Numbered from the stretch's first letter, positions 1-9,235 are shown. The stretch: 21,447 bases of DNA from CAXSEF01 sp964236585 (GCA_964236585.1 CAXSFE010000063.1:1-21447), one strand, 5' to 3'. The notes: generated by a model from the letters alone, not told the origin. A program made the numbers and translations.

Positions 1-423
1 ACCCTGTCCGGAACCCGCCGGCGCGGCGGCGGCCTCGGCGGGCGAGGCGGCCGGCGCCTGGGCCGGCCCGCCGCTCAGCCGCATCACCTGCAGGCGCGGC
101 GCCTCGTGCCGCCCGTCCGTCTCCTGGTAGACGGTGACCAGGACCTGCGCCGGCCCCCGCGTCACCCGGATCAGCGCCGCGCTGTCCTCGCCGCCAACCC
201 AGCCGTCCTCGCGAAAGGTGCTGATCGACAGCGCGCCGGCCGGCTGCGAGGCCGACTCCGGCGGCAGCGACAGACGCACGCCCGGCAGGCCGGTGGCGCT
301 GCTCGGCGGCGCGGAGCCGGGCGCGTAGAACAGGCAGAACACGCCGCGGTCGAGCGTCATCAGGTGACCCGACACCTTCAGCTCAGTGATCACCCGCGGC
401 GGAGCGGCGTCGGCGTCGGACAT
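1..423 (-). CDS. Unrecognised protein, N-terminal part (cut by window edge)
   Basis: An open frame on the minus strand begins with ATG at 423-421 and stays open to base 1, giving 141 residues without a stop. It starts MSDADAAPPRVITELKVSG. A purine-rich GAAAGAGA lies about 6 nt upstream and can serve as ribosome binding site. Residues 10-120 look like a compact beta-rich domain (LMTLDRGVFCLFYAPG, then ISTFREDGWVGGEDS, then VLVTVYQETDGRHE). From about residue 122 the sequence becomes an Ala/Pro-rich linker, so a second domain probably follows outside the window. I do not recognise the family. It starts 29 nt after the stop of the chimeric glycosyltransferase and is probably co-transcribed with it and the type I secretion genes, which suggests a role in surface or exported polysaccharide or protein. 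That link is inferred from position only. Confidence 0.65.
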   Translation of the reverse strand, partial: MSDADAAPPRVITELKVSGHLMTLDRGVFCLFYAPGSAPPSSATGLPGVRLSLPPESASQPAGALSISTFREDGWVGGEDSAALIRVTRGPAQVLVTVYQETDGRHEAPRLQVMRLSGGPAQAPAASPAEAAAAPAGSGQG

Positions 424-452
424 GGTCGGTCTCTTTCACGCAAGCCACAGGA

Positions 453-3400
453 TCAGCGGCCGGCCAGGCCGGAGAAGGATCCGGCCGGACCGGACAAGGA
501 TTCGGCCGGGACGGCGGCCGGAGAGTGCGACGGCAGGTTGTGCGCCGCAACCCGTGCCAGCCCGAGCAGCGCATTGTTCACCGACGCGGCCGGCAGCCCG
601 AGCGGCAGCAGCCAGCCGCGCCCGGTGCGCCGGATGCGCTCGGCCGGCGCCCCCAGATCGAACGCCGCCACCCCGAGCCCCACCCGCATCATGTGCGTCA
701 ATGTATAACACCAGGTTTCCGGCCAGATCGACGGCAGCAATCCCAGGTCGCAGTCCTGCGCGCGGATCAGCGCGTCCACCTCGGCGTCGCGGTAGTCGCC
801 GGTCACGAACACCGGCCCGGCGCGCATCAGCCGCTCGTCGTCGATGCTCGGCCCGACGACGACGAACTCCAGCGCCAGCGCCCGCGCCCGCGCGTCCCGC
901 GCGCAGGCCAGCAGCACGTCGAACCCCTTCTCCAGCCCGATCGCGCCCACCACCGCCACGCGCAGCCGCCCGCCGCCCCGCAGGTCGGGCCGCGGCGGGC
1001 GCATCGCAGGCCACCCCGCCTCGTCCTCCCACGGCCGCACCTCCGCACGCACCGCCGGGAAATGCCGACGCATCCGCGACGCCGCGTCGGCCGAAGGCGC
1101 CACCACCGCCCGCGCCCCGCCCAGCTCCTCCGCCGAGCGCGCCAGCAGCGCCGGCATCGTGATCTCCTCCTCGAGGTTGGTCCCGAGGTCCGCGACGCAG
1201 GCCTCGCACCCCGCGACCTCCGGCTCGCCGCAGTAGCGCCGCCCCGGCCCGACCAGGGCGATGCGCTGGCAGAACGACGCGTAGTCGTGCACATACACGT
1301 CATACGGCACGCCCAGCCGCCGCAGCAGCACCGTCACCGCGCGGTGGTGCCCCAGCAGATGGTGCAGCTCCGCGTGCACGACCCCCTCGCCGCGCAGCAG
1401 CCGCACCAGCGCCGGCAGCTCCCCGGGCAGGGCGAACCGCAGGTTGGGGAACGCGTCCGGCGAGGCCGCGTCGCTGCCCGCCTGCTCCGACACCAGGCAC
1501 GCGCCACCGCCGTCCGCCAGCATCACCGGACGCAGCACGATCGCCCGCAGCCCCTGCGCGCGCAGCGCCACGCACCGCTCACGCACCACGCGCTCCACGC
1601 CCCCGCCGCCCTCGTGCGTCACCAGCAGCGCCGCCCCCGCCGCCGCCCGCCCCTGCCGCCAGCGCGCCAGATCCATGCGCCGCCGCGCGGGGAACAGCGG
1701 GTCGGCCGCGACATGCCCCGCCACCAGCGCGTCGTATCCAGGGTGCAGCCGGTTCAGCACCACCAGGTTGCGCCGCACCAGATGCGCGCTCGCCGCCCCG
1801 AAGCTCACGCCGCCGACGTGGCCCACGAACACGCCGGTCGCCGCGACATGCCGCCAGCCCCGCCGCGCCGCGCGCATGCATAACTCGTTCTCCTCGCCAT
1901 ACCCCTGCGCGAACAAATCCTCGCGCAGCGGGCCCGCATCCTCCAGGCAGTCGCGCCGGACATACAGGCAGAAGCCGTGCCCGGTCGGGATGTCGACCAC
2001 TCCGGAGCCGTTGGCCGACGCCGCCAGCCGCGCCATCCGTCGCACGCCCGCAAGATCCGGCACCGCGTTGACCCGCTCGCGCGACGGGTACGAGCAGATC
2101 GTCGCGTCGTTGGACAGCGGCGTCACCGTGCCGATGTCGGGCGCGGAGTGCGCCGCCTCGCGCAGCCGCTCCAGCCACCCCGGCGCCACCAGCGTGTCGC
2201 TGTTCAGCAGCACCGCGTCGCGCCCCGCCGCAGCCCGCAGCCCGGCGTTCGCCGCCCCCGGGAACCCCGTGTTGCGCGCCTGCCGCACCAGCCGGATGCG
2301 CCCCGCCCGCGCCATCCCCTCCAGCGCCGCCACCAGCGCCCGGTCCGGCGAGGCGTCGTCGACCACATGCAGCCGGCTCCCCGCCGGCAGCGTCGTCAGC
2401 ACGCTCTCCAGGCAGTCCAGCGTGCGCCGCAGACCGCGATAGGCCGGCACCACGACATCCACTGCCGAGGCGGGCGGCCCCGCCACCGCCGGCGCCGCCA
2501 CCAGATCGGCCCAGCACGGCGACCACAGCGCAGCGTCCTGCGCGCCGCGCGCCACCCTCGCCTCCAGCCCTGGGTCCAGCGGGCTGCCGAGCAGGTCGCG
2601 CCCGCCCGCATCGACGACCCGCACCGCCCCACTGACCGCCAGCCCGCCGGCCGCCAGCCCGCCCAGCGCCTCCGCCGACACCGCGAAGCCCCGCGGCCGC
2701 GACAGTGGCGCCGCCCCCTCCACCGTGATCGACAGATCCTCCGCCCGCAGCGCCCACGACGCCCCGTCCGCGCGATGCACCGCAAGCTCCGGCGCGCGGT
2801 CCGGATCGGCAGGCTGCCACGCCCACCCGACCAGCCCGCCCCGGCACGCCTCGACCACGCCCTCGACCCGCCCGATCGCCGCGACATCGACCGGGCTGCC
2901 GAGCAGCGCCACCCCGCCACGCTCCACCACCAGCGACTGCGCGCCACGCCACCCCGCCGGGAGCGCCTCCACGCCCTCGCCGAGCGCCACGCCGTCCAGA
3001 ACAAGCAAGACCCCGGGCGGCTGCGCGGGCCACAGCCGCCCGTCGCCGACCACGCCGCACCAGCCCGGCAGGCCGGCGCGCTCGACCACCAGCGCCGCCA
3101 GCATCGCCACCGACTCGTCCGGCGCATGGCGCGACAGCAGCGCCCGCAGCGCCCGCACCGCATCCTCCACCCTGCCCCGCTGCAGCGCGCACACCGCGAG
3201 CCCGCTCCAGGCCTCGCGCAGGTCGTGCGCGTCGGCCACCGGCCCGAGCACCCGCTCCGCCGCCTCCGGATTGCCCTGCCGCAGCAGCAGCCCGCCCAGC
3301 GACACGGCGATGGTCGCATCGGTGGACGCCAGACGGCGCGCCCGCTCCAGCCACCGGCGCGCCTCGTCCAGCGCGCCGCCCGCCTCCGCGGCACGGCCGC

Positions 3401-3482
3401 GCTCCAGCGCGTCGCCGGCCCGCCCCCGCGCCCAGTGCAGCCAGTCCGCGCGATCCGCCTCGCTCACCACGGCATCACCCAA
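453..3482 (-). CDS. Chimeric TPR - GT2 - GT4 glycosyltransferase
   Basis: About 1009 residues. Residues 20-140 are TPR-like helical repeats (ALERGRAAEAGGALDEARRW). Residues 200-305 form a beta-rich segment opening GRVEGVVEACRGGLVGWAW, of a type I associate with exopolysaccharide glycosyltransferases. Residues 340-575 are a GT-A fold family 2 glycosyltransferase with VDVVVPAYRG, VVDDAS and the metal/sugar-nucleotide motif NSDT at 427-430. Residues 615-970 are a GT-B family 4-like domain with a glycine-rich VVGAIGLEKGFDVL at 844-857 and PSIWPETWCYTLTHMM at 917-932. A Cys cluster (C751, C759, C762) in the GT4 half may bind metal. The enzyme probably transfers sugars from nucleotide donors in the cytoplasm; acceptor and product are unknown. 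The start is uncertain: the longest frame opens at TTG 3482, but GTG 3470 or 3467 is possible, and no clear ribosome binding site is seen because repeat copy A lies directly upstream. The C-terminus carries a 7-residue tandem repeat. Confidence 0.85.
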   Translation of the reverse strand: MGDAVVSEADRADWLHWARGRAGDALERGRAAEAGGALDEARRWLERARRLASTDATIAVSLGGLLLRQGNPEAAERVLGPVADAHDLREAWSGLAVCALQRGRVEDAVRALRALLSRHAPDESVAMLAALVVERAGLPGWCGVVGDGRLWPAQPPGVLLVLDGVALGEGVEALPAGWRGAQSLVVERGGVALLGSPVDVAAIGRVEGVVEACRGGLVGWAWQPADPDRAPELAVHRADGASWALRAEDLSITVEGAAPLSRPRGFAVSAEALGGLAAGGLAVSGAVRVVDAGGRDLLGSPLDPGLEARVARGAQDAALWSPCWADLVAAPAVAGPPASAVDVVVPAYRGLRRTLDCLESVLTTLPAGSRLHVVDDASPDRALVAALEGMARAGRIRLVRQARNTGFPGAANAGLRAAAGRDAVLLNSDTLVAPGWLERLREAAHSAPDIGTVTPLSNDATICSYPSRERVNAVPDLAGVRRMARLAASANGSGVVDIPTGHGFCLYVRRDCLEDAGPLREDLFAQGYGEENELCMRAARRGWRHVAATGVFVGHVGGVSFGAASAHLVRRNLVVLNRLHPGYDALVAGHVAADPLFPARRRMDLARWRQGRAAAGAALLVTHEGGGGVERVVRERCVALRAQGLRAIVLRPVMLADGGGACLVSEQAGSDAASPDAFPNLRFALPGELPALVRLLRGEGVVHAELHHLLGHHRAVTVLLRRLGVPYDVYVHDYASFCQRIALVGPGRRYCGEPEVAGCEACVADLGTNLEEEITMPALLARSAEELGGARAVVAPSADAASRMRRHFPAVRAEVRPWEDEAGWPAMRPPRPDLRGGGRLRVAVVGAIGLEKGFDVLLACARDARARALALEFVVVGPSIDDERLMRAGPVFVTGDYRDAEVDALIRAQDCDLGLLPSIWPETWCYTLTHMMRVGLGVAAFDLGAPAERIRRTGRGWLLPLGLPAASVNNALLGLARVAAHNLPSHSPAAVPAESLSGPAGSFSGLAGR
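465..508. repeat. 21-bp tandem duplication in the glycosyltransferase 3' end
   Basis: Two imperfect units with a 21-bp period lie inside the last codons of the glycosyltransferase. The string AAGGAT recurs at 475-480 and 496-501 with GGCCGG-rich flanks. They encode SLSGPAG followed by SFSGLAG just before the stop, so the reading frame is kept. This looks like a small in-frame duplication. Confidence 0.5.
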
Positions 3483-3500
3483 CAGCGCCGGTTTTCAAGG

Positions 3501-3625
3501 AAGGCAAGGTTGAGGCTCTGCCTCAAACTCCGCCAGGGGCGAGCCGCCCCTGGACCGGCCTTGCTTAAGTCATGGGATCAAAGGGCCTCGGGCCCTTTGC
3601 GGGTCTGGGCAGAGCCCAGCCTTGC
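3501..3625. repeat. Compound hairpin repeat, copy A
   Basis: This is one of six related intergenic elements. In plus-strand order it has hairpin 1 at 3510-3526 (TTGAGGC, loop TCT, GCCTCAA), hairpin 2 at 3533-3553 (CCAGGGGC, loop GAGCC, GCCCCTGG), a central CTTAAG at 3564-3569, hairpin 3 at 3580-3598 (AAAGGGCC, loop TCG, GGCCCTTT) and hairpin 4 at 3605-3619 (CTGGGC, loop AGA, GCCCAG). The flanks GGAAGGCAAGG and CCTTGCC are inverted relative to each other. It lies between two minus-strand genes, just after the Sel1 stop codon and directly before the glycosyltransferase start, so it is probably transcribed inside the operon. Confidence 0.85.
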
Positions 3626-5407
3626 CTACTGCGCGGCGACGGGTGCCGTGGCACCCCGCGGCGCAGCGCCGGCCGGGGACAGCCGCGCCAGGTCCGCAGC
3701 CGCCTCCGCCACGCCCTGCGACTGCGCGCGCTCCAGCCACAGACGCGCCTCCGCGGGATCGCGCCGCCCGGCCAGCCCGCGCGCCAGGTAACGCCCCAGC
3801 ATCATCTGCGCATGGCCGTGGCCGCGCTCCGCCGCCTTGCGGAACCACTGCTGTGCCACCGTCCGGTTCTCCGGCACCTCGTGGCCGCCGCCATGCATCG
3901 CGGCCACGGCGAACATCGCCGCCACTTGGCCCTGCCCGGCCGCCTGCTCGAACCAGCGCAGCGCCTCGGGATGGTCGCGCGGGCCGCCGCGCCCGCCCAG
4001 CGCCATCTCCGCCAGCGCCACCTGCGCGTCCGCCATGCCGGCCTGCGCGGCGCGCCCGAACCACGCCCGGCCCTCCTCGGCGTTGGCGTCGATGCCGCGC
4101 CCCTCGACCAGCATCCGCGCATACCAGTACTGGGCGTTGACCACCCCGTCCGCGGCGCGGCGCAGCCACATCGCGGCCCGGCGGTCATCGCGCTCGACGC
4201 CGACGCCCTCGGCCAGGCACACGCCGAAGTTGAACGCCGCCACCAGGTCGCCATTGCCGGCGGACTGCTCGAACCACTTGCGGATGCGGACCCTGTCCTC
4301 CTCGCCCGCAACGCCGGACAGCACCAGGTTGGCGAGGTCCATCTGCGCCTGCCCGTCGCCGGCATCCGCGGAACGGCGGAACCAGCGCGCCGCCTCCTCC
4401 GGATCGCGCGACACCCCCGCGCCGGTCAGAAACAGCAGCCCCAGCGCGCGCGCCGCCGCGGCATGACCGCCCTCCGCAGCGCGGCCGAACCACAGCGCGG
4501 CCTCCGCGTAGTTCGGCGGCAGGTCGCCCCCCTTGGCATACAGGTCGCCGACCAGCGCCGCCGCCTCGGTGTCGCCGGCCAGCGCCGCGCGGCGCAGCCA
4601 CGACTCGCCCTCGATCACGTTGCGCTCGACCCCGCGCCCTTCCATCAGCGCCAGGCCCCAGCGCGCCTGCCCCGACCGCACGCCCTTCTCGGCCGCCTGC
4701 CGGTAAAGCTCGGAGGCGGCCGCCACGTCCTGCAGCACGCCGGAGCCGCGCTCGGTCATCACGCCCAGCAGGTACAGCGCGGTCGGCAGCCCGGCATGCG
4801 CCGCCTTGGCCAGCTCAACCGCCGCCCTGACCTGGCTTCCGGTGTCGTCGGCCTGGCGCAGCATCGACAGCCCGAGCCCGAGCTGCCCCTGCGGACAACC
4901 TGCCTCCGCAGAGCGCAGATACCAGGCGTCCGACGCCGCAAGGTCACGCATTTCCTCGGGTCCGGACACCAGCAGATAGCCGAGCAGCGCCTGCGCCTCT
5001 GGCGACCCAGCCTCCGCCGCCGGACGCGCCCAGCGAGCCGCGCGGGAAAAATCCGGCCCGGTCCCGACCCGGCCGTCAGCGAACAGCTTGGTGCCGGGCG
5101 TCGCGACCGTGGCATCGGTCACCAGCCCGTACAGGTAGAGCGTGGCCAGCAGGCTCTGCGCCTCGACCCAGCCCGCCTCCGCAGCCATCTCGAGCCATCG
5201 TGCGGCATCCGAGCGGCTGCTCGGCACGCCTGCGCCTTCCAGGTAGGCGCGCCCGACGCGGAACTGCGCCTCGGGCAATCCGGCACTGGCTGCCCTGGCC
5301 AGCAACGGAAACGCCCCCGCCACGTCGCCACGCTCCACAAGGCCGACGGCCTTGCGGAGCTGGCTGGTGGGCGAGAGCAGTCGGTTCAGCCGGTCGCCAA
5401 GCGCCAT
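3626..5407 (-). CDS. Sel1-repeat (SLR) protein
   Basis: 593 residues starting at ATG 5407. After about 25 residues the whole protein is a solenoid of roughly 13-14 Sel1-like repeats of about 36 residues, with the usual pattern A(x)2-WFRRSADAG-x2-A-Q-x2-L-x7-G-G-V (examples EAARWFRRSADAGDGQAQMD and VAQQWFRKAAERGHGHAQMM). No signal peptide or membrane segment is seen, so it is probably cytoplasmic. Sel1 proteins are usually scaffolds for protein-protein contacts; no catalytic function is suggested. It begins 39 nt after the HlyD stop and ends at repeat copy A, which puts it in the type I secretion operon. A role in assembling or regulating the exporter or the downstream glycosyltransferase is plausible but is inferred from context only. 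Confidence 0.9.
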   Translation of the reverse strand: MALGDRLNRLLSPTSQLRKAVGLVERGDVAGAFPLLARAASAGLPEAQFRVGRAYLEGAGVPSSRSDAARWLEMAAEAGWVEAQSLLATLYLYGLVTDATVATPGTKLFADGRVGTGPDFSRAARWARPAAEAGSPEAQALLGYLLVSGPEEMRDLAASDAWYLRSAEAGCPQGQLGLGLSMLRQADDTGSQVRAAVELAKAAHAGLPTALYLLGVMTERGSGVLQDVAAASELYRQAAEKGVRSGQARWGLALMEGRGVERNVIEGESWLRRAALAGDTEAAALVGDLYAKGGDLPPNYAEAALWFGRAAEGGHAAAARALGLLFLTGAGVSRDPEEAARWFRRSADAGDGQAQMDLANLVLSGVAGEEDRVRIRKWFEQSAGNGDLVAAFNFGVCLAEGVGVERDDRRAAMWLRRAADGVVNAQYWYARMLVEGRGIDANAEEGRAWFGRAAQAGMADAQVALAEMALGGRGGPRDHPEALRWFEQAAGQGQVAAMFAVAAMHGGGHEVPENRTVAQQWFRKAAERGHGHAQMMLGRYLARGLAGRRDPAEARLWLERAQSQGVAEAAADLARLSPAGAAPRGATAPVAAQ

Positions 5408-5446
5408 GGTCTCAGCCGCGGCGCCAGGCGTGCGGTGGCAAAGCCC

Positions 5447-6880
5447 TCACGGCTCGCGCATGCCTTCATGGGCCACCGGCAGGATCGAGCCCAGCAGATA
5501 CCCGGCGATCGTGCGCTTGCCGATCTCGATATCGGCCGTGACCGGCATGCCCGGGATGATGTGGAACCCCTTCGGCGTATCGTGCAGCGTCACCTCGTCG
5601 ATCGTCACCTTGCCGCGGTAGAACACCGCGCCGTTCGGATCGCCCGGGCTGGCGCCGCTGCCGTGGCGCTGGCCCTGCTGGTCGCCGCTGGTGAAGCTGT
5701 CCGGGCTGACCAGCCGCATCGTGCCCCGTGCGCCGCCGTAGCGGGTCGACGGGAAGGTCTGGAACTTCACCGACACCTTGTCGCCGACATGGACGTAGCC
5801 GGACTCGCCCGCCGGAACGTTGACCTCGATCTCGAGCGGCGAGTTCAGCGGCACCAGGGTGAAGAACTGGTCGCCCGACGCCAGCACCGAACCCACCGAC
5901 ACCTTGGCCACGGTCTGCACCACGCCGTCCTGCCCGGCCCTGAGCACCACGAGACGGCTGCGCAGCTCGGCCTTGGCAAGCTCCTCCTGCGACGCGCTCA
6001 GCTTGCGCGACGCCTCCGTCAGGTCCTGCGACACCTTGGACTGCCACTCCTGCTGGTAGCCGTCGCGCTCGGCCAGCGCGCCCTGCAGCTGTGCGCGGTC
6101 CTGCTGCGCCGAGCGCAGCGCGGCCCCCAGCGAGCGGGTCGCCTCCACCTGGGCATCCTGCGCCTGCAGCGTGTTCAGCTTGCTGCCCACAGCGTCGCGC
6201 TGCAGCTCGGCCCGCATGCCGGCGACGTTGCTCGCGATCGCCAGACGCTGCTTGTAGAACTCGCCGTCCTGCTCGTCCCGCTGCACCAGGGCCTGGAAGC
6301 CCTCGATCTTCTGCTGCAGGTTCTGCAGGTGGAAGCTGCGCTCGCTGGCGCGCTGCGCGAAGATCGCGGCCTGCACCTGCGTCGCCTGGTCGCTCGCCGT
6401 CGGCTGGTACGGCTTTCCCGAAGCCTCCGCGGTCAGGCGATCGACCTCGGCCCGGAAGCTGCCGGACTGCTGGGTCGAGGCCCCGACGTTGGCGGTGGTG
6501 TCAGTCGGGTCAAGCTCGGCGAGCACGTCGCCCCGGTGCACCACCTGGCCCTCCTGCACCTCGATCGAGCGGACGATCGACGTCTCCAGCGGCTGCACAA
6601 CCTCGGTCGGCGCGACCGAGACGACCTTGCCGGTCGCGGTCACCACGCGGTCGATCGGGATCAGCCACGCCACGGTGAAGCAGGTCGCCACGAGTGCGCC
6701 GACGACCCAGATCGTGCCTTGCGCACCGCGCAGGGGAGCCACGTTGGCCATCCCGGCGGACGGCGAATGGAACTCGAGCACGGAGGCCGGGATCTCCGGG
6801 CCGCGCCGCGCCGCGCGGCGGTCGGTGCGCGCCGGCACGGCTTCGCCGCCAACGACAGGCTGCAGGGTGTTTCCTGACAT
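5447..6880 (-). CDS. HlyD-family type I secretion periplasmic adaptor
   Basis: 477 residues from ATG 6880, with a strong GAGGAG ribosome binding site that overlaps the stop of the upstream exporter gene. Residues 1-50 are a cytoplasmic tail. Residues 56-75 are a single membrane anchor (TIWVVGALVATCFTVAWLIP). A biotinyl-lipoyl-like half motif follows (GKVVSVAPTEVVQPLETSIV at 84-103, then EGQVVHRGDVLAELDPTD). Residues 140-310 are Gln/Glu/Ala-rich and probably form the periplasmic coiled-coil hairpin. The second lipoyl half and beta-barrel follow, ending in the family signature PGMPVTADIEIGKRTIAGYL near 443-462. In this family the adaptor links the inner-membrane ABC exporter to a TolC-like outer-membrane channel. 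No outer-membrane channel gene is in the window. Family length is normally about 420-480, so this protein appears complete. Confidence 0.95.
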   Translation of the reverse strand: MSGNTLQPVVGGEAVPARTDRRAARRGPEIPASVLEFHSPSAGMANVAPLRGAQGTIWVVGALVATCFTVAWLIPIDRVVTATGKVVSVAPTEVVQPLETSIVRSIEVQEGQVVHRGDVLAELDPTDTTANVGASTQQSGSFRAEVDRLTAEASGKPYQPTASDQATQVQAAIFAQRASERSFHLQNLQQKIEGFQALVQRDEQDGEFYKQRLAIASNVAGMRAELQRDAVGSKLNTLQAQDAQVEATRSLGAALRSAQQDRAQLQGALAERDGYQQEWQSKVSQDLTEASRKLSASQEELAKAELRSRLVVLRAGQDGVVQTVAKVSVGSVLASGDQFFTLVPLNSPLEIEVNVPAGESGYVHVGDKVSVKFQTFPSTRYGGARGTMRLVSPDSFTSGDQQGQRHGSGASPGDPNGAVFYRGKVTIDEVTLHDTPKGFHIIPGMPVTADIEIGKRTIAGYLLGSILPVAHEGMREP

Positions 6881-6890
6881 TGTGGTCTCC

Positions 6891-9170
6891 TCAGTCGCCC
6901 TGGGCGAGCACGGGAGTCAGCGAAGCCTGCCGCCCCTTCTCGTTCAGGTGACGGTTCTGCTGCAGCCAGAGCTGCCGGTAGATGGAGCAGCGCTCCACCA
7001 GCACGTTGTGCGGCGCGATGTCGATCAGCTTGCCGCGATCCATCACCGCGATCTGGTTGCAGTCGATCAGCGACGACAGCCGGTGCGACACGATCACCAT
7101 CGTGCGGCCCTTGGCGATGCGCTGCAGGTTCGCGTTCACCAGCGCCTCGCTTTCCGGATCGAGCGCGCTCGTCGCCTCGTCGAGGATCAGGATGCGCGGG
7201 TCCGAGATCACGGCGCGCGCGATCGCCAAGCGCTGGCGCTGGCCGCCGGAGATGTTGGCCGAGCCCTCCTCAATCCAGGTCTCGTAGCCCTGCGGCAGCC
7301 GCTCGATGAACTCCTCCGCACCGGCCAGCCGCGCCGCGCGCACCACGTCCTCCAGCGTCAGGCCGGGGCGCCCCGCGGAAATGTTGTCGCGCACCGTGCC
7401 GCGGAACAGGAAGTTGTCCTGCAGCACGATGCCGAGGTTGCGCCGCAGATGCGTGAGGTTGATCTCGCGCAGCTCCACGCCGTCGATCTTGAGGAAGCCG
7501 CTGTACTCGCGGTTGATGCCCTGCAGCAGCCGCGTGATCGTCGACTTGCCCGACCCCGACCGCCCGACCAAGCCGAGCATGGTCCCCGCCGGTATGTCGA
7601 AGCCCACGTTGTCCAGCGCCACGTTCTTGGCGCGCGGGTAGGTGAAGGTCAGCCCTTCCAGCACGATGTGGCCTGCCAGGCGCGGCCGCATGCCCGTGGT
7701 CAGCGCCCGGGTCTCCGTCGGCTGGTTGAGCACGTCACCCACCTCCGACACCGAGGCGCGAACGTCGGTCATCTCCTCCAGCAGCCTGGCGATGCCCACC
7801 AGCGGCGCGGTGACTCGCTGGCCCAGCATCATGAAGGCGATCAGCCCGCCGACCGCCAGCCCGGTGCTGTCGCCGATCGCTAGATACGCGCCCACCATGA
7901 TCACGCCGCGCGAGATGAACATGTCGACGGGCGTGATGATCGACTGCGGCCAGTTCGCCATCCGCAGCGCCGCAAGACGCGCGGCGGTGGTCTCGGCCAC
8001 GCACTCGTCCCACTCCGCGCGACGCGCCGGCTCCAGCGCCAGCGTCTTGATGGTGCGGATGCCCTGCACCGTCTCCGACATCACCGAGGCCTTGCGGTTC
8101 TCGGCCGCGATCACCCGGCCCACCAGCCGCCCGACCGGCTTGAGGAAGATCATGATGATCACCGCGATCAGGCCGGACGCCGCCACCACCATCCACGCCA
8201 GCGTCGCGTCCAGCCAGAACAGGAACGGCAGCAGGAACACCAGGGTGAAGGCGTCCAGGAACGTCGACAGCAGCTTGCCGGTGAGGAAGTCGCGGACCTT
8301 GAACACGTTGAACAGCTTGCTGATCGTCATGCCGGCCGGGTTGTGCTCGAAGTAGTCGACCGGAAGCGACAGCAGCCGCGTGAAGATGTGCAGGTTCAGC
8401 TTGGTGTCGATGCGCGCCGACAGCACGCCCGTCAGCTCGCGCCGGCTCCAGCCGAGCAGCGTCTCGTAGGCGCTCAGGATGATCAGCAGGGAGGACAGCA
8501 GCACCAGCGTCGACATGCTGTGGTGCGCGACCACGCGGTCGATCACCGACATCACCAGCAGCGCCGGCACGATCGTCAGCACGCTGAGCACCAGCGAGGC
8601 GATGCTGATGTCGCGGATCAGCTTCGGCTGCTCCGCCACCAGGCCGGCGATCCACCCCAGGGTGAACGGCGCCTCCACCTCCGCCTTGGAGCGCGAGCGG
8701 CGCACCAGCACCACCTCGCCCGTCCACACCTGCGACAGCCGCAGCTGGTCCACCGCCACCGGCGGCTCGGACGGCGCCGTCGCCGGGTCCTTCAGCCACA
8801 CCACGTCGCGCGCCGCGTCCACGCCCACCAGCACGCCCGCCGAGCCGTCGTTGAACAGCAGCACCGTCGGCGGCGCGTCGTGGAAGCGGAACAGGTTGCG
8901 CCAGCGCAGCTTCAGCGCACGGCCCATCAGCCCCTGCTCGCGCACCCACGACACCAGCGACGCGGCCGACGGCACGTCCTCGCCCGCTTGTGCCCGGAAA
9001 TCCTTCGGGTCAAGATCGACGCCATGGTGGCGGGCCGCGACGATCATCGCCCGCAGCCTGGCCTCCATCATCGGGTTGCGCGGCACGTCCCCGCCCGGTC
9101 CGGCCAGCCGCGGCGCGGCCGCGGCGTCGGGAGCGGCTGTGGGCTCGATCTCGGCAGGCGGTCGGTCCAC
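6891..9170 (-). CDS. Type I secretion ABC exporter (HlyB-like, C39-like domain without catalytic Cys)
   Basis: About 759 residues. I chose the GTG start at 9170 because GGAAGGA lies 6 nt upstream; the frame is also open to a TTG at 9215. Residues 33-160 match a C39-peptidase-like domain, but the region that should carry the catalytic Cys (MMEARLRAMIVAARHHGVDL) has none, so it is the HlyB-type non-proteolytic version that docks the substrate. Residues about 175-450 hold the six-helix membrane domain. The nucleotide-binding domain has Walker A GRSGSGKST (about 536-544), Q-loop IVLQDNFLF, signature NISGGQRQR (about 639-647), Walker B ILILDEATSALD (about 660-671) and the switch His in VIVSHRLSS. 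It should export an unfolded protein with an uncleaved C-terminal signal. It is first in a minus-strand operon and ends 10 nt before the adaptor start, so translational coupling is likely. Confidence 0.95.
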   Translation of the reverse strand: MDRPPAEIEPTAAPDAAAAPRLAGPGGDVPRNPMMEARLRAMIVAARHHGVDLDPKDFRAQAGEDVPSAASLVSWVREQGLMGRALKLRWRNLFRFHDAPPTVLLFNDGSAGVLVGVDAARDVVWLKDPATAPSEPPVAVDQLRLSQVWTGEVVLVRRSRSKAEVEAPFTLGWIAGLVAEQPKLIRDISIASLVLSVLTIVPALLVMSVIDRVVAHHSMSTLVLLSSLLIILSAYETLLGWSRRELTGVLSARIDTKLNLHIFTRLLSLPVDYFEHNPAGMTISKLFNVFKVRDFLTGKLLSTFLDAFTLVFLLPFLFWLDATLAWMVVAASGLIAVIIMIFLKPVGRLVGRVIAAENRKASVMSETVQGIRTIKTLALEPARRAEWDECVAETTAARLAALRMANWPQSIITPVDMFISRGVIMVGAYLAIGDSTGLAVGGLIAFMMLGQRVTAPLVGIARLLEEMTDVRASVSEVGDVLNQPTETRALTTGMRPRLAGHIVLEGLTFTYPRAKNVALDNVGFDIPAGTMLGLVGRSGSGKSTITRLLQGINREYSGFLKIDGVELREINLTHLRRNLGIVLQDNFLFRGTVRDNISAGRPGLTLEDVVRAARLAGAEEFIERLPQGYETWIEEGSANISGGQRQRLAIARAVISDPRILILDEATSALDPESEALVNANLQRIAKGRTMVIVSHRLSSLIDCNQIAVMDRGKLIDIAPHNVLVERCSIYRQLWLQQNRHLNEKGRQASLTPVLAQGD

Positions 9171-9235
9171 GGTGCATCCTTCCCAGTCAGGGTCCGCGTA
9201 CCTTGGCACGCTCAACCTCGCGTCCCTACCACGCG

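Noticed and set aside
1579..3354. A 591-codon minus-strand frame inside the glycosyltransferase gene
   Set aside because: It overlaps the glycosyltransferase in another frame and is almost entirely Gly/Ala/Arg, typical of a shadow.
3572..6877. An 1101-codon plus-strand open frame across the Sel1 and HlyD genes
   Set aside because: It is antisense to two well-supported genes, is rich in Arg, Leu and His, and has no motif; it is explained by third-position GC bias.
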